NCBI RefSeq assembly: GCF_018342475.1
Contig: NZ_JAEMUD010000002.1
Location: 515,734 to 579,733, forward strand
DNA length: 64,000 bases
Reading direction: 5' to 3'
Source: Parachlamydia sp. AcF125
GTDB lineage: Bacteria > Chlamydiota > Chlamydiia > Chlamydiales > Parachlamydiaceae
Positions 9,532 to 18,615 of the stretch are shown here, piece by piece. Position 1 is the stretch's first letter, and each line of letters opens with the position of its first letter. The position numbers and the translations under genes are program-made. Below the pieces are notes generated by a model that saw nothing but the letters and a program-made list of their open reading frames with translations, was not told the origin of the DNA and did no database searches.

Positions 9532-10999
9532 AATTAACGCTCGATTGCTGTTGCAAAAGCCTCTCAGCAGCTGTGCGGATAGCCTGGCTTTGCGTAGGAA
9601 AAGGGTGTATAGATTTAGCTAAGGCCAGTAATCCCTTTTCCGAAGCCATTGCGACGCCAACTTGCGCAATTAAATCGCCAGCATGCTCCGCCATAATATC
9701 TGCTCCAATGATTGCATGCGATCCCTTTTTCACCATAAGCCTTACAAACCCGGTGGTTTCTTCATCCAAAATCGCGCGATCTACATCTGCTAATTCAACA
9801 ACCGCTATTTCTGTAGCAATTCCACGCTCTTGAGCTTCTTCTTGACTCAAGCCGACATGAGCAATTTCAGGAGAAGTAAAGGTACACCAGGGAACAATTA
9901 AGGCATTTTTTTGTTCTTGGCCATCTTTTAACGCGTTTGTTACCGCTATAGAAGCTAATTCTTTAGAAATATGGGTAAATTTATATTTGGAGGTGACGTC
10001 CCCAATCGCATAGATATTAGGATTAGAGGTCTGCAGAAAATCATTCGTTGAAATCCCTTGATGACTGTCATAGCTCACCCCTGCTTGGTCAAGTCCTAGT
10101 CCTTCCACTACAGGTGCTCTGCCTGCAGCGATGAGGATTTCATCCACGGGGATGCTCGTTGAGTGCTGATCTAGGTATAAAACTTTTTCTTTCCCTTTTT
10201 TCTCCACACGCACGACTTTAGTTTGAGTAAAAATCTGCATCCCTTCTCTTTCCAATTCTTTCCGCAAACGCTCTGTTGCCATAGGGCTATCTTTCGGAAG
10301 CAGATGAGAGCCATGTGTCATTAACGTTACCTGAGAGCCAAAGCGCAAAAAAGCTTGCGAAAGTTCACAGCTGATGGGCCCTCCCCCTATCACCCCTAGC
10401 CGAGCAGGTAAAGTAGATAAGCTAAATATGGTTTGATTCGTATGGTAATCGGCCTCACTCAAGCCAGGAATTTCAAAGGGAACAGGTTGGGTACCAGTCG
10501 CAATGATGGCTTTTTTAAAATTAATGATTTGTCCACTCACTTCCAATTGATTAGGCCCGATAAAACGTCCTGTTCCTAGAAAAACATCTATGCCTAATTT
10601 TTTAAAATGCTCGGCAGAATCGTGCGGAGAAATAGTAGCTTGCAAACGATGCACTCTTTGCATGACTGCATGAAAGTTTACCTTCCAATTTGGAGGAATC
10701 TCCACTCCAAATTGCTGAGCATGACACACTTCTGCAACCAAACGGGAGGAACGGATCATCGCTTTGGAGGGGATACATCCATAACTTAAGCACTCGCCTC
10801 CAAAATGTTCTTTTTCCACAAACGCAACCTGGGCATCCAATTTTTTTGCTAAGGTAGCTGCCGTCATTCCACCCGGCCCGCCCCCTACTACGAGAAGATC
10901 ATAAATGGCTACAGGCTTAGGATTCTTCCAATTTAAGGGAAATACGTCTTCTTGTAATTGGGCGCTAAATGAATGTGGGGGTGTATTTGAATGGACCAT
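9488..10999 (-). CDS. FAD-dependent pyridine nucleotide-disulfide oxidoreductase, mercuric reductase/Lpd-like
   Basis: 503 residues with GGAGG before ATG 10999. After a ~33-residue leader comes the FAD-binding VVGGGPGG (39-44), then the redox-active FGGECLSYGCIPSK with Cys70 and Cys75, a central NAD(P)-binding GVIGGGPISCE, the second FAD motif IYAIGDVT, and a C-terminal dimerisation domain ending near SIHPFPTQSQAIRTA. The disulfide motif is of the mercuric-reductase type rather than classic lipoamide dehydrogenase (GGTCLNxGC). There is no N-terminal heavy-metal domain and no C-terminal Cys-Cys pair, so mercury reduction is unlikely. Expected activity is NAD(P)H-linked thiol/disulfide or quinone reduction in the cytoplasm. 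No E1/E2 genes are nearby. It is convergent with astB, overlapping 44 bp. Confidence 0.9.
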   Translation of the reverse strand: MVHSNTPPHSFSAQLQEDVFPLNWKNPKPVAIYDLLVVGGGPGGMTAATLAKKLDAQVAFVEKEHFGGECLSYGCIPSKAMIRSSRLVAEVCHAQQFGVEIPPNWKVNFHAVMQRVHRLQATISPHDSAEHFKKLGIDVFLGTGRFIGPNQLEVSGQIINFKKAIIATGTQPVPFEIPGLSEADYHTNQTIFSLSTLPARLGVIGGGPISCELSQAFLRFGSQVTLMTHGSHLLPKDSPMATERLRKELEREGMQIFTQTKVVRVEKKGKEKVLYLDQHSTSIPVDEILIAAGRAPVVEGLGLDQAGVSYDSHQGISTNDFLQTSNPNIYAIGDVTSKYKFTHISKELASIAVTNALKDGQEQKNALIVPWCTFTSPEIAHVGLSQEEAQERGIATEIAVVELADVDRAILDEETTGFVRLMVKKGSHAIIGADIMAEHAGDLIAQVGVAMASEKGLLALAKSIHPFPTQSQAIRTAAERLLQQQSSVNSIETSKWNQAAKLL

Positions 11000-11259
11000 G
11001 GAATCCTCCGGTTATATCAAATTTTCTTTTAAAACATGCAAAAAAAATTGTCAATCCATGCCCTTCATTCCATTTGTTTAGCAAATTTATTCTATTCTCC
11101 TTATAAATTAAAAATTAAACAACCTAGCGCTATTTTCAAAAAAAATAGTTTTTAAGTTAAAAAATAACTGCAAAACAAAAAAAGTCTAAAATCCAGGTAA
11201 AAAGCAAGGCGGAAGAAGTGATCCGCCAGCATATTTGACATAAAAAAGGAGGAATCATT

Positions 11260-11682
11260 ATGCAACGCAAAGGTTCAGCAGTATGGCAAGGAGATTTAAC
11301 CCAGGGAAAAGGTATCCTTTCCACCGAAACGGGCGTCCTTCAACAAACCCCCTATTCATTTAAAACTCGCTTTGAAAATGAGAAAGGCACTAATCCCGAA
11401 GAATTGCTAGCAGCCGCTCATGCCGGATGTTTTGCTATGGCAATCTCTAATGAATTAAGTAAGGTAGGAATTACGCCTAAAGAACTTCAAGCTACTGCGA
11501 CTATTTCCCTAGATAAAGTTCCAGATGGCTTTTCTATTACCAAAAGCCATATTGATTTAATTGCCGACATCCCTAATGCAGATAAAGCCAAATTTGAGGC
11601 CGCCGTTAAAGCTGCAGAGAAGGGCTGTCCCGTTTCAAAACTATTCAAAGCAGAAATCACTGTTTCCGCTAAACTTAAATAG
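11260..11682 (+). CDS. osmC: OsmC family peroxiredoxin
   Basis: 140 residues, the normal OsmC length, with a near-perfect AAGGAGG ribosome site. It opens with RKGSAVWQGDL and contains GTNPEELLAAAHAGCFAMA; the two redox cysteines are Cys57 and Cys123 (EKGCPVSK). OsmC reduces organic hydroperoxides in the cytoplasm using the thiol pair, normally recycled by lipoylated partners and dihydrolipoamide dehydrogenase. The divergent neighbour at 9488-10999 belongs to the Lpd superfamily, so a functional link is conceivable but unproven. The stand-alone gene has a long AT-rich upstream region (11000-11240) that probably holds both divergent promoters. Confidence 0.95.
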   Translation: MQRKGSAVWQGDLTQGKGILSTETGVLQQTPYSFKTRFENEKGTNPEELLAAAHAGCFAMAISNELSKVGITPKELQATATISLDKVPDGFSITKSHIDLIADIPNADKAKFEAAVKAAEKGCPVSKLFKAEITVSAKLK

Positions 11683-12020
11683 TTTTTGATAAATAGACAT
11701 TCACCCCCTGGCTTAAAACTAATCCAGGGGGCAGCAATTATACGAGAGGTGCTTTCGCATTTTACGCGCGATTGTAAATTTATTTAATACCGAAAAACCA
11801 TTGGACTTGACTAACAATTAATTTATATTTCAGCGCAAATGAACAAAAATCGCTGTTGACCTCAAAAATTCAAGTTTGCAATAAACAATAATTGAGGCAA
11901 GGATAGGGTTCTTCTGTAAAAGAGAAGCTTCAGTAGGAAACTTTTCTATCCTTGCATTTGGTAGCAAAGTCCGATAAATATAGTTGCAGCCACTTGGCAT
12001 TGAGCTCAATTGATAGGTCC
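11683..12020. other. Intergenic region between convergent osmC and the NACHT gene
   Basis: No gene was found. Besides the osmC hairpin it holds a perfect 10-bp inverted repeat, GCAAGGATAG at 11897-11906 and CTATCCTTGC at 11946-11955, separated by 39 bases. This could be a long-loop hairpin or IS-end relic downstream of the NACHT gene. No T-run on the minus strand follows closely. Confidence 0.45.
11704..11731 (+). terminator. Hairpin downstream of osmC
   Basis: CCCCCTGG (11704-11711) pairs perfectly with CCAGGGGG (11724-11731) around a 12-base loop, 22 bp after the osmC stop. A T-run does not follow directly, so it may act as a weak terminator or mRNA 3' stabiliser. Confidence 0.5.
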
Positions 12021-15000
12021 TTATGTATTCTTAGTAGGACCGAGGCTATCTAGCTGTTTTCGCCATTTTACAAGCTCCAAAGGTAGCTTTTTTCTTATTT
12101 TCTTGTAGCTGAGCTTCAGTTTATGCCTGGAAGAATACGTGATTCTTTTGTCTGAAATTTGAAATCGTTGGCCTTTCAATGAGAGGCTATCCTCGGCAAA
12201 GAAACAAACCCTAGCGATTAAAGGAAATACCCTAATGCCCATTTTTAATAAAGCATTTCTATTGACTATGGTCAGAATATGATAGGCAATATGCCTGTTG
12301 ACAGCAGAAACATCCTCCTGGAGAATTTGGATAAGAGTAACTAGCCCTTCCTCAGGAAGCTCATCTCCTTGCTCTGCTACGACTCTTAAGACACTGGCAA
12401 CACGCCATTTTTCATCAGAATCACCTTCCTTGAGAATTTGAATAAGAGCTGCTAGCACTTTTTTAGCAAGCTTGCCTCCTCGTTTTGCCACCGCTTGTAA
12501 GGTATCGATAGCACGCCCTTTGGGAACGTAATCTTCCGTCTGGAGAATTTGGATGAGAGCAACTAGCGCTTCTTTAGGAAGCTCATCTCCCTGCTCCGCC
12601 GCTGCTGCCAGGACATTGACCACACTCGTTTTGGTAAGAGAATCAGCCCCTTGGAGAATTGGGATGACAGCAACTAGCACTTCCTTAGAAAGCTTGCCTC
12701 GGCTGTGCGCCGCTGATCCTAGAGCATGGATGACATAGTTTTTAGCCTCGGAATCTCCCTCCTTGAGAATTTGAATGAGAGCAGATAGCGCTTCCTTAGC
12801 ATCCTCGCCCCTTTGTTTTACAGTTGCTGCCAAGGCATGGGCTGCATAACGTTTAGCATCACAATTATTCTCCTTGAGAATTTGAATGAGAGCATCAAGC
12901 GCTTCTCTAGGAAGCTTGTATCCTTGCTGCGCCACTGTTCTTAGAGCATGAGCAGCATGCCCTTTGTCATCCAAATTGCCTTCTTTAAGAATTTGAATGA
13001 GAGCAGATAGCGCTTCCTTAGCAGAATTTCCTCCTCGCTCTACCACTGCTACTAAAATAGGGATAGCATACCCTTTGGCCTCAGAATTATCCTCCTTAAG
13101 AATTTGGATGAGAACATCTAGCGCTTCGCTAGCTGAGTTTTCTTCCCGCTTCGCCAAGGCTCCTAGGGTTTCGATAGCACACCCTTTAAGAATAGAAGTG
13201 TCCTCCTTGAGAGTTTGGATGGCAACAACTAGCACTTCCTTAGGAAGCTTGCCTCCTTGTTCTGCTACTACTCTTAGAACATTAGCAGCACGCCTTTTAT
13301 GATCAGAATTACCCTTCTTAAGAATTAGGGTGACAGCAATTAACGCTTCGTCAGAAAGCTCGTCTCCTCGTTTTGCCACCGCTTGTAAGGCATCGATAGC
13401 ACACCCTTTGGGAAGGGGATCTTCCGTCTGGAGAATTTGGATGAGAGCAACTAGCGCTTCCTTAGGAAGCTCATCTCCTTGCACCGCCGCTGCTGCCAGG
13501 ACATTGGCCACACTCGTTTTGGTAAGAGAATCAGCCCCTTGGAGAATTGGGATGACAGCAACTAGCACTTCTTTAGAAAACTTGCCTCGATTGTGCGCCG
13601 CTGTTCTTAGAGCATGGATAACACGCTTTTTAGCCTCGGAATCTCCCTCCTTGAGAACTTGAATGAGAGCAGCGAATGCCTCTTTAGCATCCTCGCTTTT
13701 TTGCTGTGCTGCTGTTACCAGAGCATCGGCTGCATAAAGCTTAGCATCAAAATTATTCTCCTTGAGGATTTGAATGAGAGCATCTAGAGCTTCCTTAGGA
13801 AGCTTGTATCCTTGGTGTGCTATTGCTTTGAGGGCACTGGCAACAGATATTTTGACACCAGAATCACTCTCCTGGTGTATTTGAATAAGAGCATTTAGCG
13901 CTTCACTGGGAAGTTTGCATCCTTGGCACGCCAGTGCATAGATAGCATACCTTTTGACCTCAGAATTATCATCCTTGAGGATTTTGAGGAGAACATCTAG
14001 CGCTTCCTTAGCAAAATTACCTCCTAGATTTGCCCCTATCCCTAAGGCACGGATAGCATGCCTTTTGGCCTCAGAATCGTCCTTCCTTAGGATTTGGAGG
14101 AGAATATTTAACGCTTCCTTAGCAAAATTGTCTTCTTGGCCTATCATTATTCCTAGGGCATCGGCAACGCACCTTTTGACATTAGGATCGCCCTCTTCGA
14201 AGACTTGGGCAAAAACATCCAGCATTTTCTTAGCAGAATTGCTTTCTTGACCTGTCATTATTCCTAGGGCATCGGCAACACGCCTTTTAGCATTAGAACC
14301 ATCCTCTTGAAGAACTTGCGGAGTTGGCGCCTTCTTAGGAAGCTTGCCTTCGATCTGTGCCACTGCTCCTAGGGCATCGGCAATATGCATTTTGGTATGA
14401 AAATCGTTTTCCTGAAGAATTCGAATGAGGGCAACTAGCGCTTCCTTAACAAATTCCCCTCCTTGGTCTACTATTGCTATCAGGGTAGAGGCAGCAGAAT
14501 CTTTCGCAAAGCCACGACTCTCGCTAAGTATTTGAATGAGAGCATCTAGAGCCTCCCTAGCAAATTCGCCTCCTTGATTTACCATCACTGTTAAGTCAAG
14601 GATAACACGACGCGTGATAAAAAAATCGCTCTTATTGATGAGAAGTTGTGTAAGAGCGGTTATAGCTTCCTTAGCAAGCCTGCCTGCTTGCTGTGCCACT
14701 TTTCCTAGAACACAGGCAGCAATATTTTTGGCAGTAGGATTACCCTTCCTAAGGGCTTGGATGAGAGCATCTACTGCTTCCTTGGCGAATTTACCTCCTT
14801 GTTGTACCACTTCTCCTAAAGCATCGGCAGCACAACTTATGGCAACTACATCGCCTTCCTTACCTCCCTTAAGAATTTGGATGAAAGCATCTATTGTTTC
14901 CTTAGGAAGCTCTTCTCCCTGCTCTACCGCTGCTTTCAAGATATATCCAGCATTAGTAGTAGAATCGTCATCAGAATTCTTAAGAAATTTAGTAATAAGC

Positions 15001-17504
15001 CTTACTATTTCAGGAGGTAACTTTTGCCCTGTTCGCATGATCTGTCCTAAATTGCTTAACACATTTTCTTTTGTCTGAGGGTTGGATAACAATTCTCCGA
15101 TGGCGTACATTACTTTAGGATGGTTAAAAAGGTTTCTATTTCTGATTAGTCGTCCGAAGTCTAAGCCTAAAGAGGAGAGACACGTAATATAGCTCTCCAT
15201 GAGCTTAATAAAACCTGTATACTGCCTCACTATAGCAGGATTTTGGCATTCTTCAAAGCACTCTGCAATCAAATTAAGTTCGCTTCTGACTGCTAAGTCA
15301 TGAGGCTCAGAAAAAAGGTCATCGAAGAAGGACTGGAGGACACCCGAATTCAAATACTTCCGATCGCTTGATGTAGCGAGGGAAAGATAGCCAGCAATCA
15401 TACGCAAAACTAGGCTATAGCGGGGTTCAAACTTATACTGCCACACAAAGTTTTGGCATGCTTGCCTTTCTCCTTTAAGATATTGCTTGGCAACTTTTGA
15501 AGCGGTTAGAAATTCTTGAAAAGTTAAGTGAATAAAATACCCTTTTTCTTCCGCTTCGGGGATGCGAAGAATTCCACAATCAGTAAGCTCATGGGACGAG
15601 ATTTCATTCTCTTTACTAAAGCGGACGATTTCTCGTTTGTTCAAATAAAGGGTGTCTTTTTCCATGGCAAAATTGGCCATTTCTTCAAAAGCGGTGGCAA
15701 TTTTGCTAACTTCTGAATTTTGGCGCAGGTTTTCTTCTGTTAAAATGTGCTCTTGAGTTGGGCTAGATGGATCCTGGCCAATTCTTCGTAACAAAAACCG
15801 CTGATACATCCAGTTAATCATCCGCTCATAAATGGCAGTCATCGTAATGGGATGGTTAGAATCAAAAAATTTTGGGTCTTCATGAAAGAGACAGCACAGT
15901 AAAATTAAGAGCATAGGAATGCGGGCAAGACTTGAAACTTGGGGAGAACTCTTTAAGAGGAGACGAAGCTTTTCTTTTTTCTCTTCGGCTTTGTCTTGTG
16001 TGAAAAATTTATCGATATAACAATCGACTCCTTTTTTATCAAAACCTAGAAGCTCCAGATCACAAGAGCGTTTAAAAAAACATCTGCCAGGCCGTGAAGT
16101 GATTAAAATATGAGGAAATAATTCTTTTAGCTCCTTAAAAGCTGTAGCAAGGCTGCTATTACCTTGGGCACCTGCTGAAAGCTCATCATAGCCGTCTAAG
16201 ATAAGCAAAGTTTTTTCCCGAAAGGCGGGATCTTTTAGGCAAAAGTCGATGACTCTGCGATCAATTTTGCCTTTATATTCTCTCGCAATCAGATCTGCTG
16301 GAGTGTAATCTTTATCCTCGGGATATTTACTTAAGGTCAGATTTCTTAAGGGAATCCAAAAAAGGCAGGCAAAGATGCCTTGCCAAAGCTCTCCTTTTGC
16401 CCAACGGTAGCTAATATAGTGGCATAGGGTACTCTTACCGCTTCCAGCAGAACCTTGGAGGTAAATTTTTTTAGCATTTTCTTTTTGAAGGCTTTCGTGC
16501 TCAAAGAGCTTTTCAAGTTCAATCTCCTGCTTAGGCTCGAAGATGGTTTCATAAGTTGGAATACGCTCATCTTGAGTATAATTAGAATGCTTATCCAAAG
16601 CTTGATCGCGGGTTTTTCTTTCTTTATTTTCAATAATACCTAAACGCACATAAATTTCTTCTAACCGGACTTTAAATTCCCCCTCTTGCGGCGTTTTAAT
16701 TCTAAAAATGGAAATAGTTTTTTGAGAAAGGTAATGGTTTCGAAGAAAGCTTACGAGATATTCTGGATCTAGTTCTGCCTGCGATAAGGACGGCCCTCCA
16801 TTATATTGAATAATAGTTTGTACATTTAGCTTAGCTTTTTCCTCTAGGTAGAAATTTTTAGCGCTAGCTCGTGGGGTGTTAAACGCAAATTTGGTTTGTA
16901 AATCGGGCCCCAGGCTAGGTTCACAGTAATCAGGATTACCAAAAGAAGATTGTTCTGCTAGGCTAATTACTTTTTTCTTATGCTTTTTTGCTAATGCTAA
17001 TTTTAGAGCTGTTTCTGCCGGATAGCCTGCAGCAACTAAGGCTCGAGAATGCTTTTTGTAAACCCCTCCCTTTGCCCTGGCTTCGCTTGTACCCAGTACT
17101 AAGCTTTCTGCATGCTCGCCTACCTCACGATCTATGTCTATAGCGATCCCTTTCCTGGTAGGTTTAGGAGGCCTAGCACTTTCAGTAGGCTTTGGAGTAG
17201 AAAGAGGAGTTGGCTGAGCAGCCACAAGCGTGGCATCTGCATAATTGGGTCTACCCTTAGTAAAATCATAGATTGCGACAAGAATGTTTCCTATCACAGG
17301 GATTAGCAGTACAATACAACGAGAAAAGCTTTTTTGCTGTAAATGCGCGTAGTAATGATTTTTTGAAACATTTACTTTTTGCTTCCGTGAAAGCACCACA
17401 TATTTTTGGAATAAATCAATCAAATTAGTTAGGGTACTTATCACAGGGATATAGTCAGATACTTGATCTGCTTTTAATAAAAAGTTAACATTTTTTATCG
17501 GCAT
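12021..17504 (-). CDS. NLR-like NACHT NTPase with C-terminal HEAT-repeat solenoid
   Basis: 1827 residues. Residues 1-90 form a leader with a hydrophobic segment (RCIVLLIPVIGNILVAIYDF) shared with the DUF4116 protein at 54448-56082. Residues ~113-174 match the C-terminus of the upstream neighbour. The NACHT domain follows: Walker A GSAGSGKST (~350), Walker B LLILDGYDEL (~430), sensor ILITSRPGR, and a helical region to ~800. From ~838 to ~1731 there are about 24 HEAT-like repeats of exactly 37 residues (111 bp), of the kind EALDALIQILKEGDSEAKR; a ~95-residue C-terminal tail closes the protein. NACHT STAND ATPases switch state on ligand sensing. In bacteria they occur as anti-phage sensors and, in host-associated species, as candidate effectors. 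No recognisable nuclease or protease effector domain is seen. Ribosome site is weak at ATG 17504. Confidence 0.9.
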   Translation of the reverse strand: MPIKNVNFLLKADQVSDYIPVISTLTNLIDLFQKYVVLSRKQKVNVSKNHYYAHLQQKSFSRCIVLLIPVIGNILVAIYDFTKGRPNYADATLVAAQPTPLSTPKPTESARPPKPTRKGIAIDIDREVGEHAESLVLGTSEARAKGGVYKKHSRALVAAGYPAETALKLALAKKHKKKVISLAEQSSFGNPDYCEPSLGPDLQTKFAFNTPRASAKNFYLEEKAKLNVQTIIQYNGGPSLSQAELDPEYLVSFLRNHYLSQKTISIFRIKTPQEGEFKVRLEEIYVRLGIIENKERKTRDQALDKHSNYTQDERIPTYETIFEPKQEIELEKLFEHESLQKENAKKIYLQGSAGSGKSTLCHYISYRWAKGELWQGIFACLFWIPLRNLTLSKYPEDKDYTPADLIAREYKGKIDRRVIDFCLKDPAFREKTLLILDGYDELSAGAQGNSSLATAFKELKELFPHILITSRPGRCFFKRSCDLELLGFDKKGVDCYIDKFFTQDKAEEKKEKLRLLLKSSPQVSSLARIPMLLILLCCLFHEDPKFFDSNHPITMTAIYERMINWMYQRFLLRRIGQDPSSPTQEHILTEENLRQNSEVSKIATAFEEMANFAMEKDTLYLNKREIVRFSKENEISSHELTDCGILRIPEAEEKGYFIHLTFQEFLTASKVAKQYLKGERQACQNFVWQYKFEPRYSLVLRMIAGYLSLATSSDRKYLNSGVLQSFFDDLFSEPHDLAVRSELNLIAECFEECQNPAIVRQYTGFIKLMESYITCLSSLGLDFGRLIRNRNLFNHPKVMYAIGELLSNPQTKENVLSNLGQIMRTGQKLPPEIVRLITKFLKNSDDDSTTNAGYILKAAVEQGEELPKETIDAFIQILKGGKEGDVVAISCAADALGEVVQQGGKFAKEAVDALIQALRKGNPTAKNIAACVLGKVAQQAGRLAKEAITALTQLLINKSDFFITRRVILDLTVMVNQGGEFAREALDALIQILSESRGFAKDSAASTLIAIVDQGGEFVKEALVALIRILQENDFHTKMHIADALGAVAQIEGKLPKKAPTPQVLQEDGSNAKRRVADALGIMTGQESNSAKKMLDVFAQVFEEGDPNVKRCVADALGIMIGQEDNFAKEALNILLQILRKDDSEAKRHAIRALGIGANLGGNFAKEALDVLLKILKDDNSEVKRYAIYALACQGCKLPSEALNALIQIHQESDSGVKISVASALKAIAHQGYKLPKEALDALIQILKENNFDAKLYAADALVTAAQQKSEDAKEAFAALIQVLKEGDSEAKKRVIHALRTAAHNRGKFSKEVLVAVIPILQGADSLTKTSVANVLAAAAVQGDELPKEALVALIQILQTEDPLPKGCAIDALQAVAKRGDELSDEALIAVTLILKKGNSDHKRRAANVLRVVAEQGGKLPKEVLVVAIQTLKEDTSILKGCAIETLGALAKREENSASEALDVLIQILKEDNSEAKGYAIPILVAVVERGGNSAKEALSALIQILKEGNLDDKGHAAHALRTVAQQGYKLPREALDALIQILKENNCDAKRYAAHALAATVKQRGEDAKEALSALIQILKEGDSEAKNYVIHALGSAAHSRGKLSKEVLVAVIPILQGADSLTKTSVVNVLAAAAEQGDELPKEALVALIQILQTEDYVPKGRAIDTLQAVAKRGGKLAKKVLAALIQILKEGDSDEKWRVASVLRVVAEQGDELPEEGLVTLIQILQEDVSAVNRHIAYHILTIVNRNALLKMGIRVFPLIARVCFFAEDSLSLKGQRFQISDKRITYSSRHKLKLSYKKIRKKLPLELVKWRKQLDSLGPTKNT
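12310..14990 (-). repeat. Tandem 111-bp coding repeats (HEAT units) within the NACHT gene
   Basis: The segment encoding the start of each unit recurs at strict 111-bp steps, for example at 12551, 12662, 12773, 12884, 12995 and 13106, giving about 24 units of 37 residues. Several non-adjacent units are nearly identical at DNA level: the pairs around 12550-12690 and 13440-13590 share long exact runs. This points to block duplication of several units rather than single-unit drift. Confidence 0.85.
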
Positions 17505-17705
17505 TGGAATTGTCTTATTTAATTGTTAAAAATAATCTATTTACAGGATAAGTTAATGTCAATGGCAAACGGAAACTTTAAATAGCAATAAGCGCAGGGG
17601 CATCCCAATGTTGATACAGGAGTTTTTCTGATTGTTTGTGCAAAATTGAAAATGCCAATTTATCTATGTAAATCAGCCCAGGCATTTGCTAGGCATAGTC
17701 TGTAT

Positions 17706-18371
17706 CTATAAGCCATAAAGCATAGAAAAATGCGATGATGTAACCCCTTCCAAAATCCTCCTTCTTAATTTGATGTAATCTAACAAGTACTCAACACTTC
17801 TTTCATTTCCGGCAAATACAACTAAGGGTAAAGGTGCCTGTTTTCCACCGTTTTTAGCTTCCACAAGGATAGGATGGTATCGCAGTAAAATGTGAATAAT
17901 ATCGATGCGATTGTTTAGCGAGCGACAAGCGTAATTCAGAGCATTATATTGAGAGCTATCGAGTTTTTTTACATCTGCATTTTGGTTAAGCAAAAATTGC
18001 ATAATAGGCATAGATCCACTCTTGTTAGCAAAATGTAAAGGCATTTCTTTAGTTGCTTTTCCTGCTAAAACGCCGCGGCGAGATTTTATATTTTGACTTC
18101 CAGCGAAGAGATACATAAGAATATTTAGATATGGCCGTGCGGCGAAATAATAGATTAAGTTTTCTCCCCTTTTCTCTAAGCTGCCTGGGTATTCATCAAG
18201 AGTTTCTCGATCAAACCTGTATTCTCGCATGTTAAAAGCAAAATATAATTCATAGGCGGTGCTTAGATAAAAAAACCCATGTAGAGAGGCTTCCTTTTTT
18301 GCCTCTCTTAAAAATTTGTATCCTTGCACAATTAAATTTTTATGCAGCTGGGGCGCTTTAGTTGCAGCCAT
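17706..18371 (-). CDS. Ankyrin-repeat protein
   Basis: 221 residues. The N-terminal ~95 residues are helical with no recognised fold (NLIVQGYKFLREAKKEASLHGFF begins it). From ~105 to ~200 three to four ankyrin units are readable: MPLHFANKSGSMPIMQFLLN, then YNALNYACRSLNNRIDIIHI, then APLPLVVFAGNERSVEYLLD. Ankyrin repeats bind protein partners and are typical of effectors in amoeba-dwelling bacteria. It is on the same strand between the coiled-coil protein and the NACHT protein, with gaps of ~245 and ~200 bp, so a loose operon is possible. Ribosome site is poor. No signal peptide; type III export would be the expected route, if any. Confidence 0.8.
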   Translation of the reverse strand: MAATKAPQLHKNLIVQGYKFLREAKKEASLHGFFYLSTAYELYFAFNMREYRFDRETLDEYPGSLEKRGENLIYYFAARPYLNILMYLFAGSQNIKSRRGVLAGKATKEMPLHFANKSGSMPIMQFLLNQNADVKKLDSSQYNALNYACRSLNNRIDIIHILLRYHPILVEAKNGGKQAPLPLVVFAGNERSVEYLLDYIKLRRRILEGVTSSHFSMLYGL

Positions 18372-18571
18372 TCTTTAGCCATTTACCCTGATAAACTAGA
18401 GGCTGTGGTCGTATGATAGTGAAAAACGGAGATAGATTGTATAGTCTGCTGAGAATATTGCCCTAACCGGATATTTTAGCACTAGCCTGGGGATTGACAA
18501 GCCCAGGCTTAGTTGGCAAATCAAAATAAAGAGCCATAGAAGGCTCTTTAAGGCTATGTTCATAGTCATAG

Positions 18572-18594
18572 CCAGGCTCTCTAAGAGAGCCTGG
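18572..18594 (-). terminator. Perfect inverted repeat downstream of the coiled-coil/NTase-like gene
   Basis: CCAGGCTCTCT and AGAGAGCCTGG form a perfect 11-bp inverted repeat with a single central base, about 20 bp after the stop of the 18616-20889 gene. No T-run follows on the minus strand, so it is either an inefficient terminator or a processing/stability hairpin between this gene and the ankyrin gene. Confidence 0.4.
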
Positions 18595-18615
18595 TTTGAT
18601 AAACTACTTAGTTGG

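Noticed and set aside
9488..10999. True mercuric reductase (merA)
   Set aside because: No heavy-metal-associated domain, no C-terminal Cys pair and no other mer gene nearby.
12553..15078. Several 60-154-codon plus-strand frames rich in Ser/Ala
   Set aside because: They are antisense shadows of the HEAT repeats in the NACHT gene, with no ribosome sites.
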